A stretch of DNA of 64,000 nucleotides from Sphingomonas sp. NBWT7 (GTDB lineage Bacteria; Pseudomonadota; Alphaproteobacteria; Sphingomonadales; Sphingomonadaceae): NCBI RefSeq assembly GCF_014217605.1, contig NZ_CP043639.1:3158001-3222000 (forward strand). Reading direction: 5' to 3'. The notes beneath the pieces were generated by a model. It did no database searches. It was not told the origin of the DNA and worked only from the letters and a program-made list of their open reading frames with translations. This document shows, piece after piece, positions 1 to 11,587 of this stretch (position 1 is its first letter; each line of letters starts with the position of its first letter). Both the position numbers and the translations under genes were made by a program.

Positions 1-2
1 TG

Positions 3-167
3 GCGCAGCATCCCGACTGGCCGGCGATCCCGATGGCAAGCGCGTTTGAGGCGATGACCGAGCGCCGCGCGCCGCTGGGTAGCTTCGCGCCGCGCACGTC
101 GCCGGGAGCGGAGGCGATCGCCGCGCTGTGGCGCCGCGTCGAAAACGCGCTATCGGACCTGCGATGA
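3..167 (+). CDS. C-terminal fragment of an unidentified protein, possibly a ParA-type ATPase
   Basis: An open frame enters from the left edge and gives 54 residues before TGA. The stop overlaps the ruvB start in an ATGA arrangement, so the two genes are probably translationally coupled. The visible tail contains the stretches [11 protein letters not shown] and [10 protein letters not shown]. These remind me of the C-termini of ParA/Soj-type partition ATPases in sphingomonads, but no ATPase motif lies in the window, so the name is a guess. It does not resemble the RuvA C-terminal domain, so ruvA is not immediately upstream of ruvB here. Confidence 0.5.
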   Translation, partial: AQHPDWPAIPMASAFEAMTERRAPLGSFAPRTSPGAEAIAALWRRVENALSDLR

Positions 168-1186
168 CCGACGACGACCGCCTGATCACGCCCGCGCGCC
201 GCACCGAGGATGCCGACGCGGCGCTGCGCCCGAAGCGGCTCGACGAGTTTGTCGGCCAGGCCGCGGCGCGCGAGAACCTGCGCGTCTTCATCGAGGCCGC
301 GCGCGGCCGCGGCGACGCGCTCGATCACGTGCTGTTCTTCGGGCCCCCCGGGCTCGGCAAGACGACTCTGGCGCAGATCGTCGCGCGCGAGATGGGCGTG
401 GGGTTTCGCGCGACGTCCGGCCCGGTGATCGCCAAATCGGGCGATCTTGCCGCGCTCCTCACCAACCTCGAGGACGGCGACGTGCTGTTCATCGACGAGA
501 TCCACCGATTGCAGCCATCGGTGGAGGAAGTGCTCTACCCCGCGATGGAGGATCGCGCACTCGATCTGATGATCGGTGAAGGGCCGTCGGCGCGCAGCGT
601 CCGCATCGATCTGCCGCGCTTCACGCTGGTCGGCGCGACGACGCGGCAGGGCCTGCTGACGACGCCGCTGCGCGACCGCTTCGGCATCCCGATCCGGCTG
701 CAGTTCTACACGGTCGAGGAACTGACGCGGGTGGTGACGCGCGCGGCGTCGCTGCTCGATCTCGACGTCTCGCCCGATGGCGCAGCGGAAATCGCGCGCC
801 GCTCGCGCGGGACGCCCCGCATTTCGGGACGGCTGCTGCGACGCGTGCGTGATTTCGCCAACGTGGCAGGCGTGAGGATCGTCGATGCCACTGCGGCCGA
901 TCGTGCGCTCAACCGGCTCGAGGTCGACGCGCTCGGCCTCGACGCGATGGATCGCCGCTACCTGTCGATGATCGCCGACATCTATCGCGGCGGGCCGGTG
1001 GGGGTCGAGACGCTTGCCGCCGGCCTCAGCGAGCCGCGCGACACGATCGAGGAGGTGATCGAACCGTATCTGATCCAGCTCGGCCTCGTCGCGCGAACGG
1101 CGCGCGGCCGCGTGCTCAACGCGGGCGGGTGGAAGCACCTCGGGCTCAATCCGCCCGCGGGCAGCCAAGACGGATTGTTCGACTGA
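164..1186 (+). CDS. ruvB: Holliday junction branch migration ATPase RuvB
   Basis: This is the motor subunit of the RuvAB branch-migration complex, which pumps DNA arms through a Holliday junction using ATP. The 340-residue length is typical. Walker [10 protein letters not shown] lies at about residues 60-68 and Walker B FIDEIH at about 109-114. [22 protein letters not shown] sensor follows, and the C-terminal winged-helix domain ends the protein. A start 12 codons upstream is open, but the ATG chosen here begins MTDDDR, matches family N-termini and overlaps the upstream stop. ruvA and ruvC are not next to it in this window. Confidence 0.96.
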   Translation: MTDDDRLITPARRTEDADAALRPKRLDEFVGQAAARENLRVFIEAARGRGDALDHVLFFGPPGLGKTTLAQIVAREMGVGFRATSGPVIAKSGDLAALLTNLEDGDVLFIDEIHRLQPSVEEVLYPAMEDRALDLMIGEGPSARSVRIDLPRFTLVGATTRQGLLTTPLRDRFGIPIRLQFYTVEELTRVVTRAASLLDLDVSPDGAAEIARRSRGTPRISGRLLRRVRDFANVAGVRIVDATAADRALNRLEVDALGLDAMDRRYLSMIADIYRGGPVGVETLAAGLSEPRDTIEEVIEPYLIQLGLVARTARGRVLNAGGWKHLGLNPPAGSQDGLFD

Positions 1187-1265
1187 CCGCGTGCGTCACG
1201 CGTACGCCGCGGAGCCAAGCGCCGCCCGCGACGTTGGGCGAGACACCTGAAAAGAGGGACGAGCC

Positions 1266-1601
1266 ATGACGCATACGCCGCCGGTGCCGCCGGGCAACCA
1301 GTCACCCTATCCGATCCAGGAGCCGCCGCACGCCGCGGACGCGGCGCCTGCGATCCCGACGACTTCCGCCGCCAAGCCCACCGCGCCCGCCATCGCCGAT
1401 GACAACGCGGCAGACGAATGGGCGCCGTCGGCGTCACCGGCTCGCTGGTCACTCGGCACGATCGTCGGCGCAGCGGCGGGCGTCGGTGCGATCGCGATCG
1501 GTGTCGCCGCAATTCTGTTTCCGCGCGACAGTGCGGCCAGCCCCAAGCCTAAGCCAAGTGCCAAGCGGACGCCGAAGTCGAAGCCGAAGCCGGCCAAGTG
1601 A
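1266..1601 (+). CDS. small single-pass membrane protein with Lys/Pro-rich tail
   Basis: I do not recognise this 111-residue protein. It has a Pro/Ala-rich N-terminal half of about 60 residues, one hydrophobic Gly/Ala-rich segment at about 62-85, and a basic tail of alternating Lys, Pro and Ser that ends PKPKPAK. This suggests a small inner-membrane protein whose basic tail could contact nucleic acid or phospholipid. A GAGGGAC ribosome-binding site sits just before the ATG. It lies alone between ruvB and ptsP on the same strand. No function is assigned. Confidence 0.6.
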   Translation: MTHTPPVPPGNQSPYPIQEPPHAADAAPAIPTTSAAKPTAPAIADDNAADEWAPSASPARWSLGTIVGAAAGVGAIAIGVAAILFPRDSAASPKPKPSAKRTPKSKPKPAK

Positions 1602-1672
1602 CAGGCTTTGCCGCGGTGCCGCGCAGGAAATGTTGCGTGGCACCCACGGCACCTGCCTGCTAGCCCCGGCCT

Positions 1673-3943
1673 ATGCCCGTATCCGCCGCCGCCTCCGCCC
1701 GCGAGATCCTCGTCAACCTGCACGACGTGATGGCGGCGCGATCGAACGCGCAGGCCAAGCTCAACCAGGTCGTCGACATCATTGGCGAGGCGCTCGATAG
1801 CGAGGTCTGCTCGATCTACCTGCTGCGCGAGGGCGTGCTCGAGCTCTACGCGACACGCGGCCTCGCGGCAGACGCGGTGCACGTCACCAAACTCGTACTC
1901 GGCGAGGGACTGGTCGGCACGATTGCCGAGAGTGGCGAGATCCTCAACCTCGACGAAGCGGCGAGCCATCCCGATTTCGCCTACAAGCCCGAGACCGGCG
2001 AGGACCGCTTCCACAGTTTCGCCGGCGTGCCCATCATCCGCCGCGAGCGCTCGGTCGGCGTACTCGCGGTGCAGCACGCCGATCCGCGGCGCTACGCCGA
2101 TATCGAGATCGAGGCGCTGCAGACGGTGGCGATGGTGCTGAGCGAGCTCATCGCCAACGCCGGGCTGATCGACCAGCGCGGCCCCAAGGATCGCCCGCAG
2201 TCGACCGCGAGCGTCCGGCTGATCGGGCAGAAGCTGGTCGAGGGGATGGGCGCCGGATGCGCGGTGTTCCACCAGCCGCGCATCCATATCGAGCACACCG
2301 TTGCCGAAGACACTGAGGCCGAGCGCCACCGCGTCTACGCCGCGTTCGACAAGATGCGTGACCAGATCGAGAAGATGACGCGCGAGGCGGAGTTCGGCGT
2401 CGGCGGCGAGCATGAAGAAGTGCTCGAGACGTACAAGATGTTCGCCTATGACGAGGGCTGGTCACGCCGCATCAACGAGGCGATCGACAGTGGGCTGACG
2501 GCGGAGGCGGCGATCGAGCGCGTTCAGCAGCGCACCCGCCAGCGCATGCGCCAGATCGACGATCCGCTGCTCGCCGATCGCATGCACGATCTAGAGGATC
2601 TGGCGAACCGCCTCTTGCGCATCGTGTCGGGCCAGATGGGCACGGCGGCGCAGATGGGCCTTCGGCAGGACACGATCCTGATCGCGCGTAACCTTGGGCC
2701 GGCGGAACTGCTCGAATATGATCGCCGCCGGCTGAAGGGCGTTGTGCTCGAGGAAGGCTCGCTCACCGCGCACGTCACGATTGTCGCGCGCGCGATGGGC
2801 GTGCCGGTGCTGGGCCGCGTGCGCGACGTGCGCCGCGCGATCGGCGAGGGCGATCTCTTGCTGCTCGACGTCAACGAAGGCTCGGTCGTCGTGCGCCCGT
2901 CGACCGCGATGGAGGAGGCGTTCGACGCCAAGCTGCTGCTGCGGCAGAAGCGCAAGGCCGCCTATGCCGCGCTGCGCGACGTTGCACCCGTCAGCAAGGA
3001 CGGCCACCGCGTGACGGTGATGGTCAACGCCGGCCTGCGCGACGACGCCGCCGCGCTCGACGTGACGGGCGCCGACGGCATCGGGCTGTTCCGCACCGAA
3101 TTCCAGTTCCTTGTCTCGGCCACTTTGCCGCAGCGCGAGCGACAGCAGCGGCTGTACCGCGAGGTGCTCGACGTCGCGGGCGATCGCCCGGTGATCTTCC
3201 GCACCGTCGACATCGGCGGCGACAAGGCGCTGCCGTACCTGGTGCAGGACGCCGCGGAAGAAGAGAATCCGGCGATGGGCTGGCGCGCGCTGCGGCTCGC
3301 GCTCGAACGCGACGGGCTGATGAAGGCGCAGGCGCGCGCGCTGCTCGAGGCGGCGGCCGGGCGCACGCTCAACGTCATGTTCCCGATGGTCAGCGAGGCG
3401 TGGGAGTTCGCCGAGGCGCGCGCGCTGTTCGAGCAGCAGCGCGACTGGATCGCCTCGCGCAATCGCCGCCTGCCGAACGAGATTCGCTACGGCGCGATGC
3501 TCGAAGTGCCGAGCCTCGCCTATCAGCTCGATCTCCTGCTGCCCCAGGTCGATTTCATCTCGATCGGCACCAACGATCTGACGCAATTCCTGTTCGCCGC
3601 CGATCGCGCCAATCCCAAGCTCGCCGAACGCTACGACTGGCTGTCCGCCTCGATCCTGCGCTTCCTCGCTGCGCTGGTCGCGCCGTGCGCCGAGGCGGGC
3701 GTGCCGCTCGCGGTGTGCGGCGAGATGGGCGGGCGGCCGCTCGAGGCGCTCGCGCTGATCGGCATCGGCATCGATCGCTTCTCGATCACGCCCGCCGCGG
3801 TGGGGCCGATCAAGGCGATGGTCCGCTCGCTCGATCACGTCGCGGTGCGCGCGGAAATGGCGCGGCTGCTCGCCGCCCCGCCGCGCGATCTGCGCGGTGC
3901 GCTTGCCGCTTGGGCGGCCGCGCAAGGCGTTGAACTGGGCTGA
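1673..3943 (+). CDS. ptsP: nitrogen phosphotransferase enzyme I, PtsP (EI-Ntr)
   Basis: PtsP takes phosphate from phosphoenolpyruvate and passes it to NPr (PtsO), which feeds EIIA-Ntr and regulates potassium, carbon and nitrogen responses. The 756-residue length fits EI-Ntr. An N-terminal GAF domain (about 10-165) is followed by the PEP-utiliser N-terminal, phosphohistidine and TIM-barrel domains. The phosphoacceptor is His367 in SLTAHVTIVARAMG. The PEP-binding barrel ends with AVCGEMGG, where Cys682 is the catalytic cysteine. It is followed closely by the rodZ-like gene. No NPr or EIIA gene is visible nearby. Confidence 0.95.
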   Translation: MPVSAAASAREILVNLHDVMAARSNAQAKLNQVVDIIGEALDSEVCSIYLLREGVLELYATRGLAADAVHVTKLVLGEGLVGTIAESGEILNLDEAASHPDFAYKPETGEDRFHSFAGVPIIRRERSVGVLAVQHADPRRYADIEIEALQTVAMVLSELIANAGLIDQRGPKDRPQSTASVRLIGQKLVEGMGAGCAVFHQPRIHIEHTVAEDTEAERHRVYAAFDKMRDQIEKMTREAEFGVGGEHEEVLETYKMFAYDEGWSRRINEAIDSGLTAEAAIERVQQRTRQRMRQIDDPLLADRMHDLEDLANRLLRIVSGQMGTAAQMGLRQDTILIARNLGPAELLEYDRRRLKGVVLEEGSLTAHVTIVARAMGVPVLGRVRDVRRAIGEGDLLLLDVNEGSVVVRPSTAMEEAFDAKLLLRQKRKAAYAALRDVAPVSKDGHRVTVMVNAGLRDDAAALDVTGADGIGLFRTEFQFLVSATLPQRERQQRLYREVLDVAGDRPVIFRTVDIGGDKALPYLVQDAAEEENPAMGWRALRLALERDGLMKAQARALLEAAAGRTLNVMFPMVSEAWEFAEARALFEQQRDWIASRNRRLPNEIRYGAMLEVPSLAYQLDLLLPQVDFISIGTNDLTQFLFAADRANPKLAERYDWLSASILRFLAALVAPCAEAGVPLAVCGEMGGRPLEALALIGIGIDRFSITPAAVGPIKAMVRSLDHVAVRAEMARLLAAPPRDLRGALAAWAAAQGVELG

Positions 3944-4049
3944 ACCGCCGACCAAAAGCGGCGCGGTTCGATTGACACCCATGGCCCGCTCTGTGAGACG
4001 TTGCCGGGCAAGGTCGGGCGGGGTCGGTCCGTCCGGAGCGGAGATCCGA

Positions 4050-4913
4050 ATGACTGACGCCGGTCGCAGCGACGACGCGACGCCACTTCCGCAACGTGTC
4101 GGTGACAGGCTGCGGGACGAGCGCGAGCGGCAGGGCATGTCGCTCGAGGAGATCGCTGCGCGCACGCGGGTGCCGCTGCGCCATTTGGAGGCGATCGAGG
4201 CGTCGAACTACGGCGCGCTGCCGTCCCCCACCTATGCCGTCGGCTTCGTGCGTGCCTATGCCCGCGCGCTCGGCACGAACGAGGTCACGCTGGCGAGCGA
4301 GGTGCGTGTCGAGGCGCTCAAGGCGCCACGTGCGCAGCCGCAATATCAGCCGTACGAGATCGCCGATCCGGCGCGGGTGCCGAGCCGCGGACTGGTGATC
4401 GGCGCCGCCGGGCTCGGCCTGGCGCTCGTCATCCTCGCGATCCTGTGGTTCGCAACCGGGCTGCTGCGCGGCGATACCACGGCGGAAACGCCATCGGTCG
4501 CCGTCGCCGTGCCCGCCGCACAGCCGCCTGCCGCGCCGACGCCGTCGGGGGCCGGGCAGGTCACGCTGGTCGCGACGGGCGAGGTGTGGCTGCGCGTGTA
4601 CGACGCCGCGAACAAGACGCTGTACCTTGGCACGATGAAGCCGGGCGACCGGTTCGACGTGCCGCCGACTGCCGACAATCCGATGATCAACGTCGGCCGG
4701 CCGGACAAGCTGCAGGTGACGCTCAATGGATCGAACCTGCCGCCGCTCGGCACGGGCGAGCGCGCGATCAAGGACGTGCCGGTCGGCGCCGCCGCGCTCG
4801 CCGGCCGCGCGAACCCGCAGCCCGGCGCAACGCCGACGCCCGCCGCCGCGCCCGCGCTGACGACGCGGCGCGACGTCCCGCCCGCCTTCGCGACCGCCCC
4901 CGCCGGCCAGTGA
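4050..4913 (+). CDS. RodZ-like membrane protein with cytoplasmic helix-turn-helix
   Basis: The 287-residue product has the RodZ layout: an N-terminal Cro/CI-type HTH_25 domain (about 14-80, with MSLEEIAARTRVPLRHLEAI), one transmembrane helix at about 114-138, a Pro/Ala linker, and a C-terminal periplasmic DUF4115-type domain containing WLRVYDAANKTLYLG. In E. coli RodZ links MreB filaments to the cell-wall elongation machinery. In alphaproteobacteria the role is inferred. The longer open frame upstream overlaps the end of ptsP. The ATG used here follows CGGAGCGGAG and begins MTDAGR. It is followed by cpoB. Confidence 0.8.
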   Translation: MTDAGRSDDATPLPQRVGDRLRDERERQGMSLEEIAARTRVPLRHLEAIEASNYGALPSPTYAVGFVRAYARALGTNEVTLASEVRVEALKAPRAQPQYQPYEIADPARVPSRGLVIGAAGLGLALVILAILWFATGLLRGDTTAETPSVAVAVPAAQPPAAPTPSGAGQVTLVATGEVWLRVYDAANKTLYLGTMKPGDRFDVPPTADNPMINVGRPDKLQVTLNGSNLPPLGTGERAIKDVPVGAAALAGRANPQPGATPTPAAAPALTTRRDVPPAFATAPAGQ

Positions 4914-4995
4914 GCGCGCCGGTCCTTAAGGCTGGCGACAGGCGCGGCGTTGTAGCTATAGCGTCCTTCTGTTTCCGCACCGGGGGGTGTCGTTG

Positions 4996-5943
4996 ATGCG
5001 TAAGTTGCTGTTCGCCGTTCTGCTGGTGGGGTCCGCCACGCCCGCCCTCGCGCAATCGGGCCTCGACGGCCGCGTCGGCAAGCTCGAAAGCGAGATGCGC
5101 GCCGTCCAGCGCAAGGTGTTCCCCGGCGGGGCTGCGTATGTCGAGCCGCAGGTGCGCGCGCCCGATGCGCCGCGCGAGGAGATCGGCGCGCCGTCGTCGA
5201 GCGCGGTTGACGATCTGACGCAGCGCGTCTCCTCGCTCGAGGCGCAGATCGCCTCCATCACCGGGCAGATCGAGCAGACGCAATATCGCATGCGCCAGCT
5301 CGAAGATCAGTTCGCCGCCTACAAGAAGGCCACCGACGCGCGGCTGGCGAGCGGTGCGTCGGCGCCGGCTGGCGTATCGGGTGACGATGACGCCGGCCCG
5401 GTCGTACCGCCACCGCCGCGCGCCGCCGGATCGGGCGCGTCGCGGCCCGCTACGCGTCCGGCGGGCAGCCTCGAAGGACAGCTCGGAGGCGGCGGCGCGC
5501 CGACCGCTACCGCAAGCGCGTCGACCGGCGGGATCGAGAAGCCTTCGACGGGCCAGCCCGACGAGGACGAATATATCTACGGCTACCGGCTGTGGGCCGC
5601 CAAGCGCTACCCGGCGGCGGCGGAGCAGCTAAAGAAGGTGGTTGCCGCCTATCCCAAGTCGCGCCGCGCGAGCTACGCGCAGAACCTGCTCGGCCGGTCG
5701 TATCTCGACGACGGCAAGCCGAGCCTCGCGTCGATCGCCTTCTACGACAATTACAAGAAGATGCCCGATGGCGAGCGCGCGCCCGAGAGCCTCTATTATC
5801 TCGGCCAGGCGCTGACCAAGCTCAACAAGCCCGCCGACGCGTGCAAGGTCTATGGCGAGCTGATCGACGTCTACGGCGATCGGATCGGGCAGGGCATGAA
5901 GGACGACGTCGCGCGTGCCCGCACGTCCAACAAGTGCAAGTGA
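4996..5943 (+). CDS. cpoB: cell division coordinator CpoB / Tol-Pal protein YbgF
   Basis: This 315-residue periplasmic protein has a signal peptide (about 1-19, ending TPALAQ), an N-terminal trimerising coiled coil (about 25-115), a Pro/Gly/Ala-rich linker, and C-terminal TPR repeats from about 190 (with YRLWAAKRYPAAAEQLKKV). CpoB links peptidoglycan synthesis with Tol-Pal outer-membrane constriction at division. A GTG three codons upstream is possible. The ATG has a six-G Shine-Dalgarno stretch eight bases ahead. The tolQRAB-pal genes that often precede ybgF are absent from this window. tilS follows within a few bases. Confidence 0.9.
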   Translation: MRKLLFAVLLVGSATPALAQSGLDGRVGKLESEMRAVQRKVFPGGAAYVEPQVRAPDAPREEIGAPSSSAVDDLTQRVSSLEAQIASITGQIEQTQYRMRQLEDQFAAYKKATDARLASGASAPAGVSGDDDAGPVVPPPPRAAGSGASRPATRPAGSLEGQLGGGGAPTATASASTGGIEKPSTGQPDEDEYIYGYRLWAAKRYPAAAEQLKKVVAAYPKSRRASYAQNLLGRSYLDDGKPSLASIAFYDNYKKMPDGERAPESLYYLGQALTKLNKPADACKVYGELIDVYGDRIGQGMKDDVARARTSNKCK

Positions 5944-5947
5944 TCGG

Positions 5948-6931
5948 GTGATCGACGCCGCCGACGTCGCGCGCTTCCGCGACGACGTCCTGGCGCTGAT
6001 CGACACGCCGCTCGGTCCCGCCGCGCCACTCGGCCTCGCGGTATCCGGTGGCCCGGACAGCATGGCGCTGCTGCTGCTCGCGCGGGCGGCGTTTCCGGGC
6101 GCGGTGGCGGCGGCGAGCGTCGACCATGGTCTGCGCGCGGGCAATGCCGATGAGGCACGGATGGTCGCGCGCGAGGCGGCGGCGCTCGGCGTGCCGCACG
6201 CGATCCTCGGCATCGACGGCGAACTCGTGGGGGCGAGCCTGCAGGCGCGTGCCCGTGGCGCGCGATACGCGAGCCTCGCACGCTGGGCCGACGCGGCGGG
6301 GGCTGTCGCCATCGCCACCGCCCATCATGCCGACGACCAGGCGGAGACCTTTCTGATGCGCGCCTCGCGCGGCTCGGGCGTCACCGGTTTATCAGCGATC
6401 CGCCCGCGCGCGGTGGTGGCGGGGGCGCAGCTGGTCCGCCCGCTGCTCGGCTGGCGACGCGCGGCGCTGCGCGCGATCGTGCGCCGCGCCGGCGCGGCGT
6501 TCGTCGACGATCCGTCAAACGCCGATCCGCGGCACGATCGCACGCGCTTTCGCCGGCTGCTCGACCAGAACGAATGGCTCGATCCACCCGCGCTCGCCCG
6601 CACCGCCGGCGCGATCGGCGAGGCGGAGCGCGATCTCGCCGCGCTCGCCGACCTGTTATGGGCCGAGCGCGCGACGATCGGCGATGCGAGCGTCGCCATC
6701 GACGTGGCCGGCCTGCCGCGCGACACGCGTCGCCGCCACGTTCGCCGCGCGATCGCGCTGGTCCGCGACGGCGCCGCGATCGCCACCCCCGCGTTCGACG
6801 CTGGCGCCAATGTCGAGGCGCTGATCGACGCGCTCGACGGCGGGCATCGCGCGACACAGGCGGGCGTGATCGGCAGCCCCCGCCAAGGGCGTTGGCACTT
6901 CCGCGCAGCCCCGCCGCGTCGATCACTCTGA
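5948..6931 (+). CDS. tilS: tRNA(Ile)-lysidine synthase TilS
   Basis: TilS uses ATP and lysine to convert C34 of the CAU-anticodon tRNA-Ile to lysidine, so that it reads AUA. The PP-loop signature SGGPDS is at residues 33-38, followed by a conserved VDHGLR and a HHADDQAETFLMR block typical of the family. The 327-residue length fits the shorter alphaproteobacterial form, which lacks a large C-terminal extension. The GTG start lies five bases after the cpoB stop. Another GTG 33 bases upstream would overlap cpoB. The order cpoB-tilS-ftsH is conserved in many alphaproteobacteria. Confidence 0.93.
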   Translation: MIDAADVARFRDDVLALIDTPLGPAAPLGLAVSGGPDSMALLLLARAAFPGAVAAASVDHGLRAGNADEARMVAREAAALGVPHAILGIDGELVGASLQARARGARYASLARWADAAGAVAIATAHHADDQAETFLMRASRGSGVTGLSAIRPRAVVAGAQLVRPLLGWRRAALRAIVRRAGAAFVDDPSNADPRHDRTRFRRLLDQNEWLDPPALARTAGAIGEAERDLAALADLLWAERATIGDASVAIDVAGLPRDTRRRHVRRAIALVRDGAAIATPAFDAGANVEALIDALDGGHRATQAGVIGSPRQGRWHFRAAPPRRSL

Positions 6932-7006
6932 CCGGCCCAATTCCGCGTCGCGTTCCATTGCCATTAACCTTGGGCAGCCTACATTGCTGCTGTTGAAAGG
7001 TAGCGC

Positions 7007-8977
<1,971 letters not shown>

Positions 8978-8993
8978 CGCGGTAAACAGAAGG

Positions 8994-9026
8994 ACGCGGC
9001 TGCCGAGAGGCGGCCGCGTTTTTCTT
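8994..9026 (+). terminator. intrinsic terminator after ftsH
   Basis: Seven paired bases (ACGCGGC with GCCGCGT) continue through a G-U wobble into GCC/GGC around a GAGA tetraloop. Directly after the stem is TTTTTCTTT. This is a classic Rho-independent terminator oriented to end the ptsP-ftsH run. It also separates ftsH from the convergent DUF3667 gene. Confidence 0.9.
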
Positions 9027-9054
9027 TGTGCGCTCTCCCCCCGCTGACGGGCGG

Positions 9055-10170
9055 TCAGGCGAGCCCGAAGTACAGGAGCAGCAGCGCGAAGGCGGGAACG
9101 ATCGCGCCGACGATCAGCCCGACGAGGATCGTCGTGCGCACCAGCGCGCCGACGCGGCCGAGCCGGTACGCCCCCTTCATCTGGCGATAGATGTGGAACG
9201 GCGGCACGATCAGCGCGGCGACGATGACGATCCAACTAGCGACGCCGACGGTGCTCAACAGCGCGAGAATGATCGTCAGCAACGAGATGAACGTCAGCGA
9301 ATAGGTGGTGAAGACGGCGTGGTCGTAAACGCCGAAGCGGCGGCTGAACGGGAACAGCAGCCACAGGAACGGGATCGACAGTGGGATCAGCGCCCAGCTG
9401 TATTTGTACGCCGATGTCTTGAGCTTGTAGAGCAGCAGCTTGGGGTTCTCCTTGGCATGGCGGAACTTGCCCTCCAGCCAATTGTCCTCGCTGGCCGGCG
9501 GCGCGCCGGCGACATCGAACGTCGCTGGCACGGGAAGTAGCCGCTCGGCATCGGCGAGGTCGCTGCGCGCCTTCTCCGCCACTTTCAGCCGTCGGTCGAG
9601 CCGCGCCAGCCGCTCGGCGTCGGGGCTGAGCTCGCGGCGCTCCTCGGCGATCGACTGGCGCAGCTCGCGTACCTCGCTTTCGGATCGCACGCGCTCCTCG
9701 GTCACCTTGGCGCGCGCCTCCGCCATTCCGCCGGTGATGCCCGATTTGAGGAAGTCGGCGTCGCCGAACGACCAGCCGGGTAGGTTGGCGACGATTGCGA
9801 ACATCAGGAAGACGGTGAACAGGAACAGCGCCAGCGGCGACACGAAGCGCGCTCGTTCGCCGTCGACGTAGCGCCGCGTGAGCTCGCCCGGCTGCGTCAC
9901 CAGCATCGGCAGCGTGTGCCAGGCCTTGCCCTCGAAATGGAACACGCCGTGCGCGATGTCGTGCAGGATCGCGCCTGCGGTGCGATGCACGTGCGCCGCC
10001 TGGCCGCAGGCGTGACAGTGCGATCCGATCAGCGCGGTGCCGCAATTGAGGCAGGCGTGCTCATCGGCATGATCGTGCGAGATGCCGCCTGCGGCCCTCG
10101 GCCGCTCGACCGCGCGCGCGATCAGCCCGCCGGTCAACACGTCCGCGCCCGCTTCGATACCGTCCGTCAT
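9055..10170 (-). CDS. DUF3667-type membrane protein with zinc ribbon
   Basis: The 371-residue protein starts with a short soluble region and a four-cysteine zinc-ribbon-like motif (CLNCGTALIGSHCHACGQ). It continues with FHFEGKAWHTLPMLVTQPGELTRR-type sequence typical of DUF3667, then several membrane helices (first at about 110-130, then a cluster at about 255-370). A charged Glu/Arg coiled-coil stretch at about 150-215 is inserted between the first helix and the rest. The family function is unknown. It is transcribed alone, convergent with ftsH and with no obvious partner. Confidence 0.78.
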   Translation of the reverse strand: MTDGIEAGADVLTGGLIARAVERPRAAGGISHDHADEHACLNCGTALIGSHCHACGQAAHVHRTAGAILHDIAHGVFHFEGKAWHTLPMLVTQPGELTRRYVDGERARFVSPLALFLFTVFLMFAIVANLPGWSFGDADFLKSGITGGMAEARAKVTEERVRSESEVRELRQSIAEERRELSPDAERLARLDRRLKVAEKARSDLADAERLLPVPATFDVAGAPPASEDNWLEGKFRHAKENPKLLLYKLKTSAYKYSWALIPLSIPFLWLLFPFSRRFGVYDHAVFTTYSLTFISLLTIILALLSTVGVASWIVIVAALIVPPFHIYRQMKGAYRLGRVGALVRTTILVGLIVGAIVPAFALLLLYFGLA

Positions 10171-10284
10171 CCGCCAACCCCCTGCCGGACGCCCGGTTTA
10201 GCGCGTCGCGTCGGCAACGCAAAACGGCGGTGGGATCGCGCCCGCCGCCGCCGCTCTACGCCCGAACCGGTGCCCGGCGCGCGC

Positions 10285-11535
10285 TCAGTACTTACTGAGC
10301 GTCACCGGCAACCGGCGATAGCCGTGGACGAAGCACGCCGCTACGCGCTCGGGCGCGCCGGTTACGTTCACGCGCATCCGCCGCGCCGCCATCTCCTCGA
10401 GCAGGATACCGATCTGCAACTCGGCGAGCCGTGCACCGACGCAGCGGTGGATGCCGTGACCGAAGGCGAGGTGGCGGCGGGCATTGGGGCGATCGATGAC
10501 GAGATCGTCGGCATCCGTGCCGAACACGCTCTCGTCGCGATTGCCCGAGATGTACCATAGCGCGAGCTTGTCGCCGGCCCTGATCTGCTGCCCCATCAAT
10601 TCGGTATCGGCGGTGGCGGTTCGCCGCATGTGCGCGAGCGGCGTCTGCCAGCGGATGATCTCGCTCACCGCATTGGGGATCAGCGACGGATCGGCCTCCA
10701 GCTTCGCCCGCTGGTCGGGATATTTGTCGAGACCATAGGCGAGCCCCGACATCGTGTTGCGCGTCGTATCGTTGCCGCCGACGATCAGCAGGATCAGGTT
10801 TCCGATGAACTCACCGTCGTCCATCTCGCGCATCGCGTCCGAATGGATCATCATGCTGATGAGATCGGGCTGGCGCGGCTTGTCGACGCGCTCGTTCCAC
10901 AGCCGGCGGAAATAGCTGCCGCATTCGTACATGTGCTGCAGCCGCTGCTGGCGAAGCTCGGGGTTCTTGATGATCTCGATGTCGCCCGCCCAGTCGGACC
11001 AGAAGGTCAGCTTGCGGCGATCCGCCCAGGGGAAATCGAACAGGATCGCGAGCATCCCCGTGGTCAGCTCGATCGAGACGGTATCGACCCAGTCGAATTC
11101 CTCGCCCCACGGCAGTCGATCGAGCACCTCGCCGGTGCGGCGGCGGATATCATCCGCCATGCGCGTCATTTCGGACGGGGTGAAGGCGGGGGAGACGGTG
11201 CGGCGCTGCGCGGTATGCACCGGGCGATCACGCGCGATGAACATCGGCATGCGCACCGCATTGGGATCGTCCACCTCGAAATTGGCGAGCGTGATCCCGC
11301 CGGTTTCCGACGAGTAGAGATCGGGCAAAGATTCGACCTCGACGATCGGCTTGTAGCTCGAGACCGACCAATAGGGGCCGAATTCCGAATCGGGCACATA
11401 GTGGACGGGCGCCTCGGCGCGCAGCCGCGCGAACGGTTCGCGCCACGTATCGTCGCGGTACAGCTCGGCCCGGCTGACGTCGAACGGATCGACCGTCGCC
11501 GTGTCCAACGCACTTTTCGCAAGCGTCGCCATCAT
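10285..11535 (-). CDS. cytochrome P450, CYP153-like alkane/fatty-chain hydroxylase
   Basis: This 416-residue soluble bacterial P450 carries all core motifs: the I-helix oxygen-activation motif GGNDTTRN (253-260), the K-helix ExxR in SEIIRWQTPLAHMRRT, and the heme loop FGHGIHRCVG with Cys365 as ligand. The segments WQTPLAHMRRTA and WYISGNRDE are what I associate with CYP153, a family that hydroxylates terminal carbons of alkanes and fatty chains. No ferredoxin or ferredoxin reductase gene is adjacent, so electrons must come from elsewhere. Three start codons lie in tandem (GTG ATG ATG). The middle one has the best spacing to GGGAG. Confidence 0.88.
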   Translation of the reverse strand: MMATLAKSALDTATVDPFDVSRAELYRDDTWREPFARLRAEAPVHYVPDSEFGPYWSVSSYKPIVEVESLPDLYSSETGGITLANFEVDDPNAVRMPMFIARDRPVHTAQRRTVSPAFTPSEMTRMADDIRRRTGEVLDRLPWGEEFDWVDTVSIELTTGMLAILFDFPWADRRKLTFWSDWAGDIEIIKNPELRQQRLQHMYECGSYFRRLWNERVDKPRQPDLISMMIHSDAMREMDDGEFIGNLILLIVGGNDTTRNTMSGLAYGLDKYPDQRAKLEADPSLIPNAVSEIIRWQTPLAHMRRTATADTELMGQQIRAGDKLALWYISGNRDESVFGTDADDLVIDRPNARRHLAFGHGIHRCVGARLAELQIGILLEEMAARRMRVNVTGAPERVAACFVHGYRRLPVTLSKY

Positions 11536-11587
11536 CACTCTCCCGCGTCGTTATTGGTTGCGAGAGAAAACCTAACTGACAGGCTTG

